Assembly (NCBI RefSeq): GCF_035607555.1
Contig: NZ_JAVHWZ010000001.1
Span: 863,501 to 927,500 of the forward strand
Direction of reading: 5' to 3'
Length of the DNA stretch: 64,000 nt
Origin: Candidatus Bealeia paramacronuclearis
GTDB lineage: Bacteria; Pseudomonadota; Alphaproteobacteria; UBA9655
The translations under genes were made by a program, and so were the position numbers. Below the pieces are notes generated by a model. It had not been told where the DNA came from, did no database searches, and worked only from the letters and a program-made list of their open reading frames with translations. Shown one piece after another: positions 9,211 through 18,748 of the stretch (position 1 is the first letter of the stretch; the number at the start of each line of letters is the position of its first letter).

Positions 9211-10248
9211 TCATCCTCTCTTGGCTTTTTCCTTTGTCAAGCGCTGTAGAGTTGCGAGTTGGCGATAAAAAGATTTAATAGGCATTGCAGGGGTTCCACC
9301 GACAACTTCTCCTGGTTCGATATCGCGCATTACACCACTCTGTGCGGCAATTCGAGCACCTGATCCGATTTTCAAGTGATTGATCATTCCCACTTGCCCA
9401 CCCATCGCAACAAAATCACCTAATTTTGTACTGCCGGAAATACCCGTTTGCGCCACAATCACGCAACCCTTACCAGTTTGAACATTATGAGCAATTTGAA
9501 CAAGATTATCAATGCGAGTTCCATAACCAATAACAGTATCATGCCCACTTCCGCGATCAACGGTAGTATTGGCGCCGATTTCAACATGATCTTGAATGAT
9601 GACGCGTCCGAGTTGAGGGACGGGAACATGACCACCTTTATGACCAGTGTCATCCATAAAGAATCCATATCCTTGTTGGCCTATGCGGGCGCCTGTTTTA
9701 ATATGGACCCCGCGTCCAATAAGCGCATATTCAATAGAAACATGAGAAGCAATTATAGATCCATCACCAATGGAAACACCGCGCCCAATAAACGTATGCG
9801 TACCAATCGTAATTCCATTTCCAAGTTCTACACCCTCTTCAAGAACAGCAAGGGGGGCGATATTACAATTTGAGCCTATCTTGACGGAAGGATGAATAAC
9901 TGCGGAAGGATGAATTTCAGCTTGAATTGCGGTATTTGGATAAAATGCATTGGCGATTAACGCATATGATCGATAAGGCGCCTCAGATACCAAAAGTGGC
10001 ATAGAGGGAGGGGCTTCCTCCACATACTCTTCTGCCACAATGCAAGCAGAGGCATTAGTGGTTTTCAAAACACTCACATATTTGGGATTGTTGAGTACAG
10101 AAATGGTACCAGATGAAGCGGCATCCATAGGGGCAACGTCCGTAATTGAAAGTGTGACATCCCCGCGATGAATTTCGCATTCACCAATTCTTGCCAAATC
10201 TTCAAGTGTGAAGGGGCCCTTATTACTAAAAAATTTTGAATCCGCCAT
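9211..10248 (-). CDS. lpxD: UDP-3-O-(3-hydroxyacyl)glucosamine N-acyltransferase
   Basis: LpxD (345 aa) adds the second hydroxyacyl chain at the 2-amino group during lipid A synthesis. It has an N-terminal uridine-binding domain (to about residue 100), a hexapeptide-repeat beta-helix (IHPSAVIHPSVKIGSN onward) and a short C-terminal helix. The catalytic His is in NLVQIAHNVQTG, and GGQVGMINHLKIG is also typical. It is four bases from fabZ and follows ompH after a short spacer that contains a stable hairpin. Confidence 0.97.
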   Translation of the reverse strand: MADSKFFSNKGPFTLEDLARIGECEIHRGDVTLSITDVAPMDAASSGTISVLNNPKYVSVLKTTNASACIVAEEYVEEAPPSMPLLVSEAPYRSYALIANAFYPNTAIQAEIHPSAVIHPSVKIGSNCNIAPLAVLEEGVELGNGITIGTHTFIGRGVSIGDGSIIASHVSIEYALIGRGVHIKTGARIGQQGYGFFMDDTGHKGGHVPVPQLGRVIIQDHVEIGANTTVDRGSGHDTVIGYGTRIDNLVQIAHNVQTGKGCVIVAQTGISGSTKLGDFVAMGGQVGMINHLKIGSGARIAAQSGVMRDIEPGEVVGGTPAMPIKSFYRQLATLQRLTKEKAKRG

Positions 10249-10270
10249 GTATCAATCCGACTACTATGAA

Positions 10271-10303
10271 AAGGGGACACCCAAAAATTTCAGGTGTCCC
10301 TTT
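10271..10303 (-). terminator. Stem-loop between ompH and lpxD
   Basis: An 11-bp stem pairs bases 10271-10281 with 10293-10303 (core GGGACACC/GGTGTCCC) around an A/T-rich loop. Read leftward it is followed by a short run of T (CCCCTTTT). It lies in the 62-base gap inside an otherwise tight operon, so it could be a partial terminator or an RNA-processing site that separates high ompH/bamA expression from the lpx genes. Confidence 0.5.
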
Positions 10304-10310
10304 ATTCATT

Positions 10311-10907
10311 TTACTTTGTTTGTGATTTGAGTTGTTTTTCGATCTCAGCGGTCGCCATAAATTTGACTTTAACGCTGGGAAGGTCCTTGTTCAATGTGGC
10401 CAAAACTTTCTCTGTCACGTCATAACTTGGATCTGCAAGAACGACTTGTTCTTTATAAAGAACAATGTTCGCACCAACGTCTTGCTTCACTTTATCGGAA
10501 GACTTCAAGAACGCTTGATAGACATCTTGACGTGCCGTATCAAAAGCTTGCTCGAGTTGAACTTTCAAAACTTCAAGTTTCATTTGAACTTCAGCAACGC
10601 GTTTTTCAAAATCCTGACGTTTTTGAGAAAATTCTTTTTCAGGTAAAGTTTTTTGTTGTTTTGCAAGCTCTTGGTCTTTACCACGAAGTTCTGTTTCGTA
10701 AGTGCTCATTTCTTTTTGGATTTCAGCGCGGCGTTTTTCGATTTCCGCTTTCACACCTTGTGTCGCTGTGGATTTATCCAAAATGGCCTGAACATCAACA
10801 ACCGCAATTTTGGGTTGAGGAAGCGCTGCTGGTGTATCTGTTGCAGACAATGAAGACGCAGAAATTAAAACTGCAGAAGTGAGTAAAAGGGATGTTAAAG
10901 TTTTCAT
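10311..10907 (-). CDS. skp: OmpH/Skp-family periplasmic chaperone
   Basis: Periplasmic chaperone of about 198 aa that holds unfolded outer-membrane proteins for BamA. It has a signal peptide (MKTLTSLLLTSAVLISASSL, cleavage near SATDTPA), then KIAVVDVQAILDKS, the beta-strand start of the Skp body, and a long charged coiled coil rich in Glu, Lys and Gln (about residues 55-125). The start at 10907 is set by an AAAGGAGAACGAA ribosome site; the frame continues upstream without biological support. It is 13 bases from bamA, its functional partner. Confidence 0.93.
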   Translation of the reverse strand: MKTLTSLLLTSAVLISASSLSATDTPAALPQPKIAVVDVQAILDKSTATQGVKAEIEKRRAEIQKEMSTYETELRGKDQELAKQQKTLPEKEFSQKRQDFEKRVAEVQMKLEVLKVQLEQAFDTARQDVYQAFLKSSDKVKQDVGANIVLYKEQVVLADPSYDVTEKVLATLNKDLPSVKVKFMATAEIEKQLKSQTK

Positions 10908-10920
10908 ATTTCGTTCTCCT

Positions 10921-13215
10921 TTAAAATTGTGTGCCGAAGTTAACTCTGAAAGTTTCAGTATAATCAACACCTTTAACTTTGCGTACGGCTTTTGCAAAGG
11001 TAATTCCGATAGGCCCCACAGGGGATTTCCATGTGATCCCAACGCCCGAACCTACACGTGTTTTAGAGTCGTTGCTGACAATCCGTGTGCTTGAGTTTCC
11101 TGAATCCCAAAGGCTTCCAATATCAGTAAAGAGCTGACCTTTTACACCAAAATCATTGGGCAAGGGAAGGGGGAAATTCAACTCCACGGTGGCCAGATAA
11201 TAATACTGTCCGCCAAGAGCATCGCGAGTGATGCGATCACGAGGTCCAATTCCACTATCTGTAAATCCGCGCAGGCTATCGCCACCTAAGGAATAGCGGT
11301 CAACAACACGTGTTGTTTTGCCCAAACCATTCATAATTCCGGTTTCAGCTTTTGTCGCCAAAACCCAAGTATTATCATCGTCAATAGGAAGGTAATGTCC
11401 AACACTGAAATTATTTTTGATATAGCGCACATTACCACCTGCACCAGCAAAGTCATTGCCGACGGAGGCGTAATATCCAGCCGTTGGATCAATGCGGCTA
11501 TCGCGTTTATCATAGACTAAGGAATGTCCAAATCCAGATACTAACCAATCTCCACTTTGCGCGGCCACAAAAGGGGAAAGACCTCGCCGGAAGGATCCTA
11601 AATGATCTTCCCTAATGAGATAGTTCCAATTTTGCCTTAAGGATTCTGTGATTTCATATCCTGTTTGGAATGAGGATCCGACCGATGACATGCGGTAATC
11701 ATCAGAGAATGTTTTGCGAGTATCGTATTTGCGTTGGGTGTAGAATACCTCGACACCGCCCAAAAGTCTGCGGTCTAAGAAATAAGGATCGAAGAAAGCG
11801 GTTCTTGCATCAACACTTCTTTGGCTGACCATTGTGCGCATATTCCAGATATAACCTTCACCCATGACGTTGCGTTCATTAGCCATAATGGCGCCCAAAG
11901 GGCCTTCGCTTGTGGAGTATCCTGCTGCAAATTGAAGCTGACCTGTGGCTTGATCTTCAACGTCTACGTTGATGTCGACTTTATCTGGGGCACCTGCTTC
12001 TTGTTCAGAGAGTTCAACTTTTTTGAAATAACCTAAATCTTTAATGCGCTGTTCGCTGCGATTGAGTTTTGTGGCATTGTAAGCGTCGCCTTCTCCCAAA
12101 CGAAATTCACGACGGACAACGTTGTCGTTTGTTCTATCGTTTCCGCGAATATTGATGCGGTTGATATAAACATGGCGGCCTTCTTTAATCTCGAAGGTCA
12201 TTTTCACAGTGTGTTTTTCGGCATCTTTCTCAGCCTTAGGTTCAATTTCAATGAAGGTAAATCCTTGATCGCCCACAGCGCGATTTAGGTTTTCGATAGT
12301 TTTTTCGACTTCTTTGAGTTTGTACTTATTTCCTTGAGAGAACGTAATTTCAGATTCCAATTGAGATGCATCAAATTTGGCCAGATTATTGATGATTTTT
12401 ACTTCCCCAAATTCATAAGGTTCACCTTCATCCAAGGTGTAAGTGATATAAAAATCTTGGGAATCTGGATCAAGTTCGGCAACAACAGACACGACCTTAA
12501 AATCGGCATATCCATTGTTGAGATAGTATTTTCTCAAAAGCTCTCGATCATAGGCCATGCGATCAGGATCATAAGTATCATCAGACGTAAAGAAGCGGTA
12601 CCAGCGTGTTTCTTTTGTCATTACAATGGATTCTAGACGTCCCTCGCTGAAGCGTTTGTTCCCCACAAATATAATTCGGTCGATGCGGGTCGGTTTTCCT
12701 TCCTCAATTTCAAATACGAGGTCTACGCGGTTTTGATCACGTTCAATAATCTTAGGCTCAATTTTGGCTCCATAGCGACCGCTCAGGCGATAAATATCGC
12801 GAATTTTTTGGGCGGCTCCTTGCGCACGACCTGCGGTGTAAACTTCACGAGGGCGGAGTCCGATTTGTCCTACTAGGAGTTCGTCTTTGATCTTATCATT
12901 GCCTTCAAATACAATACGATTGATGATTTTATTTTCAACCACTTTAATCAGAAGGGTGTCTCCGGATTCTTCAATAAATACATCTGCAAAAAGTCCAGTT
13001 GCGAAAAGATCCTTTAACGCATCTTCAATCTTTTCTTGATCAAAATCATCGCCGATATGAATAGGGACATACGTTAAAATCGTTGGGGTTTCGACCCGGT
13101 TATTGCCTTCCACCTTAATGGAATGAATCTTTGCTCCCGAAAGAGAGCTTGTTGAAAGTAATCCCACAAGCGTTGTTGAGAGAAGAAACAGAGACGTTTT
13201 TGATTTCAAGACCAT
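10921..13215 (-). CDS. bamA: Outer membrane protein assembly factor BamA
   Basis: BamA (764 aa) is the Omp85 insertase that folds beta-barrels into the outer membrane. After a signal peptide (LFLLSTTLVGLLSTSSLSGA) come five POTRA domains (about residues 25-420, first one IHSIKVEGNNRVE), then a 16-strand barrel with the conserved VRGF-type lid motif seen here as SLRGFTDSGIGPRD, and a C-terminal strand ending in Phe (TFRVNFGTQF), the standard BAM signal. ATG at 13215 gives the signal peptide; upstream extension is unsupported. Adjacent to rseP and ompH as in most proteobacteria. Confidence 0.97.
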   Translation of the reverse strand: MVLKSKTSLFLLSTTLVGLLSTSSLSGAKIHSIKVEGNNRVETPTILTYVPIHIGDDFDQEKIEDALKDLFATGLFADVFIEESGDTLLIKVVENKIINRIVFEGNDKIKDELLVGQIGLRPREVYTAGRAQGAAQKIRDIYRLSGRYGAKIEPKIIERDQNRVDLVFEIEEGKPTRIDRIIFVGNKRFSEGRLESIVMTKETRWYRFFTSDDTYDPDRMAYDRELLRKYYLNNGYADFKVVSVVAELDPDSQDFYITYTLDEGEPYEFGEVKIINNLAKFDASQLESEITFSQGNKYKLKEVEKTIENLNRAVGDQGFTFIEIEPKAEKDAEKHTVKMTFEIKEGRHVYINRINIRGNDRTNDNVVRREFRLGEGDAYNATKLNRSEQRIKDLGYFKKVELSEQEAGAPDKVDINVDVEDQATGQLQFAAGYSTSEGPLGAIMANERNVMGEGYIWNMRTMVSQRSVDARTAFFDPYFLDRRLLGGVEVFYTQRKYDTRKTFSDDYRMSSVGSSFQTGYEITESLRQNWNYLIREDHLGSFRRGLSPFVAAQSGDWLVSGFGHSLVYDKRDSRIDPTAGYYASVGNDFAGAGGNVRYIKNNFSVGHYLPIDDDNTWVLATKAETGIMNGLGKTTRVVDRYSLGGDSLRGFTDSGIGPRDRITRDALGGQYYYLATVELNFPLPLPNDFGVKGQLFTDIGSLWDSGNSSTRIVSNDSKTRVGSGVGITWKSPVGPIGITFAKAVRKVKGVDYTETFRVNFGTQF

Positions 13216-13226
13216 TATCAACCTTT

Positions 13227-14339
13227 TTATTTGAAGAAAATATGATGAATGTCGTTCCAAGTTGCAAAAAGCATTAAGGAGATGAGAAGCGCAAAGCCAA
13301 ATCGGAAACCCCACTCCTGGGCTTTTTCTGAAACGGGTTTTCCGCGGATGGCCTCGATGGTGTAGAAAAACAAATGTCCTCCATCGAGCATAGGGATTGG
13401 GAACAAGTTCAACAATCCCAAATTAATGGAAAGAAGGGCCATAAACCAAATCAAGGAGACCATTCCATTTTGAGCAACTTCTCCCGACATTTGGGCAATC
13501 CGTAAAGGGCCTCCCAAACCATCAGCTGATTTCATGCCCATAATAACTTGACCCAAGCCTTTGAGGGTTTGCCAGGTAATGTCGCCGGTTTCTTGAATAG
13601 CATATCCGATGGCAGCAATAGGTCCGCGTTGAATAAATTCAGCCTTGTTTCCAATCACGCCCAAAAGCCCCACCTTGTGAATCGTTCCAAAATTGTCTGT
13701 GATTTCTGAAAGTTTGGGTGTGATTGCGAGGGTCTGCTGTGCACCATTTCGCTCAAATGTAATTTCAAGAGGATGACCAGGATTATCATGAACAATGGCT
13801 TGGAGATCTTCAAAACGGGTGATTTCAGAGGTTCCAATTTTTACAATACGATCGCCGGTTTGAAGTCCTGCATGTGCAGCAGCACTCTCGGGTTGAACGC
13901 CTTCGATGACAGGAGATGTAAAGCGTTGTCCAACAGTTACAAACATCATAGCCAAAACGATGACCGCAAAAATATAATTAGCTGCCGGCCCTGCCGCAGA
14001 AACTGCAAGGCGGGCGCCTACGGATTTATGATGCAGAGATTTGGCTTTAAGTTCATCGCTGAGGTTTTGGAGTTGTTCGTGATCTGGTGTGCTGGCCGCA
14101 TCGGCATCGCCCACCATTTTGACGTATCCGCCTAAGGGCACCCAGCTGACTTTCCAGCGTGTTCCCACCTTGTCGGTCCACCCAAAAACTTCAGGTCCAA
14201 AACCGATGGAGAAGACGTCAATACCCACGCCATTCCACCGTGCAACTAAGTAGTGGCCAAGTTCATGGACAAAGACAAGCACCGATAAAACAACCAGGAA
14301 AGGAATTAAATACCACCCTAAACTTGCAATGACTTCCAT
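13227..14339 (-). CDS. rseP: Site-2 intramembrane zinc protease RseP
   Basis: Membrane metalloprotease (370 aa) that cleaves transmembrane anti-sigma factors and leftover signal peptides within the membrane. The zinc-binding HELGH lies in the first transmembrane helix (VLVFVHELGHYLVARWNG), a PDZ domain spans roughly residues 120-210 (AAHAGLQTGDRIVKI), and the second metal ligand motif is PMLDGGHL near residue 320. The ATG at 14339 is preceded by AGAGGGG. First gene of the envelope operon; a candidate promoter lies at 14375-14403. Confidence 0.96.
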   Translation of the reverse strand: MEVIASLGWYLIPFLVVLSVLVFVHELGHYLVARWNGVGIDVFSIGFGPEVFGWTDKVGTRWKVSWVPLGGYVKMVGDADAASTPDHEQLQNLSDELKAKSLHHKSVGARLAVSAAGPAANYIFAVIVLAMMFVTVGQRFTSPVIEGVQPESAAAHAGLQTGDRIVKIGTSEITRFEDLQAIVHDNPGHPLEITFERNGAQQTLAITPKLSEITDNFGTIHKVGLLGVIGNKAEFIQRGPIAAIGYAIQETGDITWQTLKGLGQVIMGMKSADGLGGPLRIAQMSGEVAQNGMVSLIWFMALLSINLGLLNLFPIPMLDGGHLFFYTIEAIRGKPVSEKAQEWGFRFGFALLISLMLFATWNDIHHIFFK

Positions 14340-14374
14340 GTCGCCCCTCTTATGTGAATTTTTAGACCGCACTA

Positions 14375-14403
14375 TTTGTACCGATCTTATGTCACCCTGA
14401 CAA
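14375..14403 (-). promoter_or_regulatory. Candidate sigma-70 type promoter for rseP-bamA operon
   Basis: Read leftward, TTGTCA (14403-14398) and TACAAA (14380-14375) are separated by exactly 17 bases and lie about 36 bases before the rseP ATG. This matches the housekeeping -35/-10 layout with one and two mismatches. It is the only good candidate in the 128-base gap upstream of rseP. Inference from consensus only. Confidence 0.4.
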
Positions 14404-14467
14404 TGGAGATTTTAATCCTTTTTTAAGTTTTGTCAGAATTTCACATCAGGCGTGGAAAGGGGACGCG

Positions 14468-15865
14468 TCACTCCTCTAGGGATTTAATGATTTCTTCACA
14501 CATCTTTTTTGCATCTCCAAAAAGCATCATGGTATTGTCATTATAAAAAAGTGTATTATCGACGCCTGCATAACCAGGGGACATGGAGCGTTTGACGAAA
14601 AGAACTGTTCTTGCATTTTCAACGTCTAAAATAGGCATGCCAAAGATGGGGCTTGAAGGATCGGTTTTAGCGGCTGGATTGGTCACGTCATTGGCGCCAA
14701 TCACAAACGCCACATCAGTTGTTCCAAAATCTCTGTTGATTTCCTCAAGTTCCAAAACGTCTTCATAAGGAACATTAGCTTCGGCTAAAAGTACGTTCAT
14801 ATGACCAGGCATACGACCGGCGACGGGATGAATGGCATAGCGAACGTCAACGCCTTCTGCTTTTAAAATATCTGACATCTCTCGCAGAGCGTGCTGTGCT
14901 TGAGCCACCGCCATTCCATAACCAGGAACAATAATAAGAGATTTTGCATTCTTCATAATAAAGGCGGCATCTTCCGAACTTCCAGATTTTACCGGTTTGT
15001 CTGTGGTGGCGCCACCGGGGCCCCCGGTTTGGGCTTCAGTGCCAAATCCACCAAGGATAATATTAAAGATACTGCGGTTCATGCCCTTACACATGATATA
15101 GCTCAAAATCGCACCCGAGGATCCCACAAGTGCGCCTGTGATAATCAAAAGGCTATTGTTAAGGGTGAATCCAATTCCTGCAGCTGCCCATCCGGAATAG
15201 GAATTGAGCATGGAAATGACTACGGGCATATCCGCGCCACCAATGGGTACAATCAAAGTGAGCCCCAACAAAAATGCAAGGAATGTCATAGCCCAAAATG
15301 TGGTGTGAGATTCTGTCATAGCAAAGTGAGCAATACCGATGACGAGCAAAATTCCCATGAGAGCATTTAGAAAATGTTGTCCTTTAAAAACGAGGGGATT
15401 TCCGCTCACAAGGCCTTGCAATTTCGCAAAAGCCACCACGGATCCTGTAAATGTAATTGCCCCAATTACAACACCTAATCCCATCTCAACTAAGCTGCTG
15501 CCATGGATGAAACCTGGTGCGCCAATACCAAAAGCTTGGGGCTCATTTAAAGCCGCAGCGGCGACTGAAACGGCAGATAATCCCACCAAGCTATGGAAGG
15601 CCGCAACCAATTGGGGAAGAGCGGTCATTTGAATTTTTTTGGCAATGATTGTTCCAATGACGCCACCTACAATAATGCCGGTGATAATCCAGCCATAGCT
15701 TCCCACAATAGGATTCATCAATGTGGTACCGACCGCTAAAATCATTCCCAAAATGCCATAATTGGCACCCTTTTGTGCAGTTTTTGCGGACGAGAGTCCT
15801 TGTAGAGATAAAATAAAGAAAACGGATGCGATTAAATAAGATAACGCAGCAAAATTTGCATTCAC
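14468..15865 (-). CDS. pntB: NAD(P) transhydrogenase subunit beta
   Basis: Beta subunit (465 aa) of the proton-translocating transhydrogenase, which uses proton-motive force to make NADPH from NADH. It has about nine transmembrane segments (residues 1-270) followed by the NADP(H)-binding domain III with IIVPGYGMAVAQAQHALREM, RYAIHPVAGRMPGHMNVLLA and GANDVTNPAA, all family signatures. It forms a three-gene unit with pntAb and pntAa, the split-alpha layout of alphaproteobacteria. Confidence 0.97.
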   Translation of the reverse strand: MNANFAALSYLIASVFFILSLQGLSSAKTAQKGANYGILGMILAVGTTLMNPIVGSYGWIITGIIVGGVIGTIIAKKIQMTALPQLVAAFHSLVGLSAVSVAAAALNEPQAFGIGAPGFIHGSSLVEMGLGVVIGAITFTGSVVAFAKLQGLVSGNPLVFKGQHFLNALMGILLVIGIAHFAMTESHTTFWAMTFLAFLLGLTLIVPIGGADMPVVISMLNSYSGWAAAGIGFTLNNSLLIITGALVGSSGAILSYIMCKGMNRSIFNIILGGFGTEAQTGGPGGATTDKPVKSGSSEDAAFIMKNAKSLIIVPGYGMAVAQAQHALREMSDILKAEGVDVRYAIHPVAGRMPGHMNVLLAEANVPYEDVLELEEINRDFGTTDVAFVIGANDVTNPAAKTDPSSPIFGMPILDVENARTVLFVKRSMSPGYAGVDNTLFYNDNTMMLFGDAKKMCEEIIKSLEE

Positions 15866-15879
15866 GGCTCAGTCCTCAC

Positions 15880-16170
15880 TTAGGATTTCTTTTGAAACAT
15901 TTGAAGCATGCGGCGGGTTACAACGAACCCTCCGAAGATATTAATAGACGCCAAAACCACGGCAATAAAACCGAATATTTGGGCCAAGGGGTCGGTTGCG
16001 GATCCCAAGGCCAAAACCGCGCCAACAATAATAACGCTCGAGATCGCATTAGTAACCGACATCAATGGGGAATGAAGGGCAGGAGTCACTTTCCAGACCA
16101 CATAATAGCCCACAAATACGGCCAAAATGAAGACGGTTAGGCCCATTACAAAGGGAGAAATATCGGTCAT
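15880..16170 (-). CDS. pntAb: NAD(P) transhydrogenase subunit alpha part 2
   Basis: Small membrane subunit (96 aa) with three hydrophobic segments, corresponding to the C-terminal membrane part of E. coli PntA. The motif [20 protein letters not shown] is the diagnostic signature. It lies 12 bases from pntAa and 14 from pntB, so the three are cotranscribed. Confidence 0.95.
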   Translation of the reverse strand: MTDISPFVMGLTVFILAVFVGYYVVWKVTPALHSPLMSVTNAISSVIIVGAVLALGSATDPLAQIFGFIAVVLASINIFGGFVVTRRMLQMFQKKS

Positions 16171-16182
16171 TGAAAAGTTCCT

Positions 16183-17322
16183 TTAGGCTTTAAATTGTGG
16201 GTGAATAATGGCGCCGTCTTTGGTGAGGACGCTTGATTGAATGATCTCATCTTCCCAAGGAATGACGAAATCTTGTGAATCCTTGGGCATCATGAGACTT
16301 AAGAAACTGAGGACGTTTTTGGCATACATGGCACTTGCATCAGTGGGGATGCGTCCTGGAAGATTGGGGTATCCAATAACCTTGACGCCATGGATTTCTG
16401 TGATTTTTCCGATCTCGCTGCCTTCGACATTTCCCCCGCTTTCAACGGCCAAATCAAGAATCACGGATCCCGATCGCATGCTTTGAATCATCTCATTATC
16501 AATCAGGCGTGGTGCTGGTTTTCCAGGAATTAACGCTGTTGTAATGACAATATCCGATTTTGCCATTGTTTCTTGAATTTTTTCGCGTTGGCGCGTTTGA
16601 TAATCGGCGCTCATTTCCTTGGCATATCCACCAGTACCTTCGCCAGTTTCTTCCGAGTCTACGGTCACAAATTTTCCGCCCAAGCTTTCGACTTGTTCTT
16701 TGGCTGCCGCTCTCACATCAAAAGCGCTGGGGATTGCACCTAACCTTTTAGCGGTGGCCACTGCTTGAAGTCCTGCAACACCGGCACCCAAAATCAAAAC
16801 TTTTGCAGGTGCAATGGTACCTGCGGCCGTCATCATCATAGGAAATGCGCGAGGAAGAACGGTGGCCGTTTCAATAACGGCACGATATCCCGCCAAATTC
16901 GATTGAGAAGACAAAACGTCCATAACTTGAGCGCGCGTGATTCGAGGCACGAACTCAAGGCCAAAGGCTGAAATTTTTTTCTCAGCATAGGTTTTTAAAT
17001 GAGATGTATATTTAAAAGGCGACAAAATTCCAATGAGAAGGCTTCCTTCTGGAAGATAAGAAATCTCGTCTTCACCTTCATCTTTGTTCATGGGGGGCTG
17101 GACTTTCAGAACCACTTGAGCGCCCTTTAAAGCGGCTTTCATATCTTTGGCAATTGTGGCGCCTGCGGCTTCATAGTGCGCATCGGGAAATGCGGCTTGA
17201 AGACCCGCGCCGGATTCCACCACAATCTCATGACCTAAAGCCACAAGCTTTTTTATTGTTTCAGGCGTTGCCGCAACCCGGGATTCATAAGGCCGGCGTT
17301 CTTTAAGTACGGAAATTTTCAT
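16183..17322 (-). CDS. pntAa: NAD(P) transhydrogenase subunit alpha part 1
   Basis: NAD(H)-binding domain I subunit (379 aa), related to alanine dehydrogenase. The N-terminus KISVLKERRPYESRVAATPE and the Rossmann motif LILGAGVAGLQAVATAKRLG (about residue 170) are clear, as is the catalytic-loop region with YAKEMSADYQ. Start of the pnt operon; upstream, 72 bases away, is the boundary of an IS481-like element that could affect its promoter. Confidence 0.96.
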   Translation of the reverse strand: MKISVLKERRPYESRVAATPETIKKLVALGHEIVVESGAGLQAAFPDAHYEAAGATIAKDMKAALKGAQVVLKVQPPMNKDEGEDEISYLPEGSLLIGILSPFKYTSHLKTYAEKKISAFGLEFVPRITRAQVMDVLSSQSNLAGYRAVIETATVLPRAFPMMMTAAGTIAPAKVLILGAGVAGLQAVATAKRLGAIPSAFDVRAAAKEQVESLGGKFVTVDSEETGEGTGGYAKEMSADYQTRQREKIQETMAKSDIVITTALIPGKPAPRLIDNEMIQSMRSGSVILDLAVESGGNVEGSEIGKITEIHGVKVIGYPNLPGRIPTDASAMYAKNVLSFLSLMMPKDSQDFVIPWEDEIIQSSVLTKDGAIIHPQFKA

Positions 17323-17394
17323 TCTAATCTTAACCTAATAATGACACTCTATGGCGGGGAACCTATCACAGCTGATTGAGAAGGAAAAGGGGGG

Positions 17395-18567
17395 TGTAGG
17401 AGTTCATATAGAATAAGACTCAAGAGGCCTCGAGAATATGAGAGTGAATATAGTGCAAAGGAGTGAGGCCTTTCAAGGCGCGATGAGGTCTGAAAGTGTT
17501 ATATTTGTTGAGAGCTTTGGTGAGCTCAAAACGCATAGAAGCTATGGAATCAGCCAGGAGGTTGTTTTGGTTGTAAAATTCCTCCCGGAATATACGATTT
17601 CCCCACTCAACGCCGCCGTTGTAAGTGGGCTTTTTGGAGGACAGAACACTCAGCGGAATTCCAAGTTCTGCACAGGCTTCCTCAAATTCCGCCATAAATT
17701 CAGATCCTCCATCAACTTGAATGGATTGAATTTTAAAGGGGGCCTGCTTTACAAACTCAAGCAAGAATCGCTTGGCATGGGCATACACACTCGCATAGAT
17801 AAATTTCGAGCCTCTTTCCCAAGCCTGGAAGTGCTTGAAACAGATACCATTTTTGGTGACTGTCATGTGGTCAATCTGAACCCGCTCACCAAGCGTCATC
17901 GTTTTATAATCCTTGAAAGTCCAAGGTTTTGCATGGCTTTTAAATTGTCTTTTTCTTTTTGTTCTCAGGGCGGAGGGTGATTTTTGCACAAGCCCCTTGT
18001 TTTTGAGGGAGGTCAGGATACGGCCGACGGTGCTTTCGTTCAGGATTTGCCCATGGTCTCGCTTGAGAATGATGGCGATTTTCTCTTTGCCATAGGTGGG
18101 ATTTTCGCGGCGCACTCTCACAAGTTGAAGCTCTGCCTCTCCCCAGCGCGGTTTGTTGAGATTTCGTGGCTTTTTTGAAGGGGGAACACTCCCTTTGTTA
18201 AGGTCCTTCAGGATCTTCTTGTGGCGATAATAAGTTGCGCGAGACATCCCGCAAATGTCTTGGCACCTGGAATCGCAAACGTTTTCAGATTTCAGCTTTT
18301 CCCAGAGCCTCACGCCGTCTTCATACCGTTTGCGATAGGCGTCCAAATAGTCTTGTGTACGCGCATATGCATAAAGCCTATGCTTATTTTTATGTAATCC
18401 GTGGATCCTCATCCAGGCCTCCATCAATAGGTTTTTTAGATTTCCTATTCTTGAGGCCTGGTTGGGTGTGGCAATGGAGATGAGCTTTGCTACAGCGCAA
18501 TTTGGGGGCGCGCTCAGCTCATCTCCATCCCTCCCAGTTTTGTCTCACTTCTATCTGAACTCGGACA
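17395..18567. mobile_element. Complete IS481-like insertion sequence
   Basis: An element of about 1173 bp bounded by imperfect terminal inverted repeats: the left end reads TGTAGGAGTTCATATAGA and the right end, read inward on the minus strand, TGTCCGAGTTCAGATAGA; similarity runs over about 25 bases. The transposase stop codon abuts the left repeat. An internal 11-bp inverted repeat (GGAGATGAGCT / AGCTCATCTCC) sits inside the right end, about 45-95 bases in. I see no convincing target-site duplication. A near-identical copy of the right end occurs in opposite orientation at 21449. Confidence 0.8.
17420..18427 (-). CDS. DDE transposase, IS481-like (integrase core)
   Basis: 335-residue transposase with an N-terminal helix-turn-helix (CGMSRATYYRHKKILKDL, about residues 60-77), a second DNA-binding helix region (NPTYGKEKIAIILKR) and an rve-type catalytic core. 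The DDE residues are visible as GERVQIDHM, QVDGGSEF and NGGVEWGNR. FRPHRALKGLTPLHY at the C-terminus is typical of IS481/IS3-type enzymes. A later ATG (MRIHGLHKN, six residues in) may be the true start. Intact, so possibly active. Confidence 0.88.
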   Translation of the reverse strand: MMEAWMRIHGLHKNKHRLYAYARTQDYLDAYRKRYEDGVRLWEKLKSENVCDSRCQDICGMSRATYYRHKKILKDLNKGSVPPSKKPRNLNKPRWGEAELQLVRVRRENPTYGKEKIAIILKRDHGQILNESTVGRILTSLKNKGLVQKSPSALRTKRKRQFKSHAKPWTFKDYKTMTLGERVQIDHMTVTKNGICFKHFQAWERGSKFIYASVYAHAKRFLLEFVKQAPFKIQSIQVDGGSEFMAEFEEACAELGIPLSVLSSKKPTYNGGVEWGNRIFREEFYNQNNLLADSIASMRFELTKALNKYNTFRPHRALKGLTPLHYIHSHILEAS

Positions 18568-18748
18568 GGAGAGCCACCTCATGAAAAACAGAAAACATCA
18601 CACCCCTTCGTCTAGCAAAGCCCATAAAACCTTCCGCATCCTCTTTTGATTAATGATCAATAAAAAATATATGTGTAATTTCAAATAATTAAAAATATTT
18701 TGGATTTTTTTCTTAAAATCATATTGAATTTAAAAAAATCATACCTAT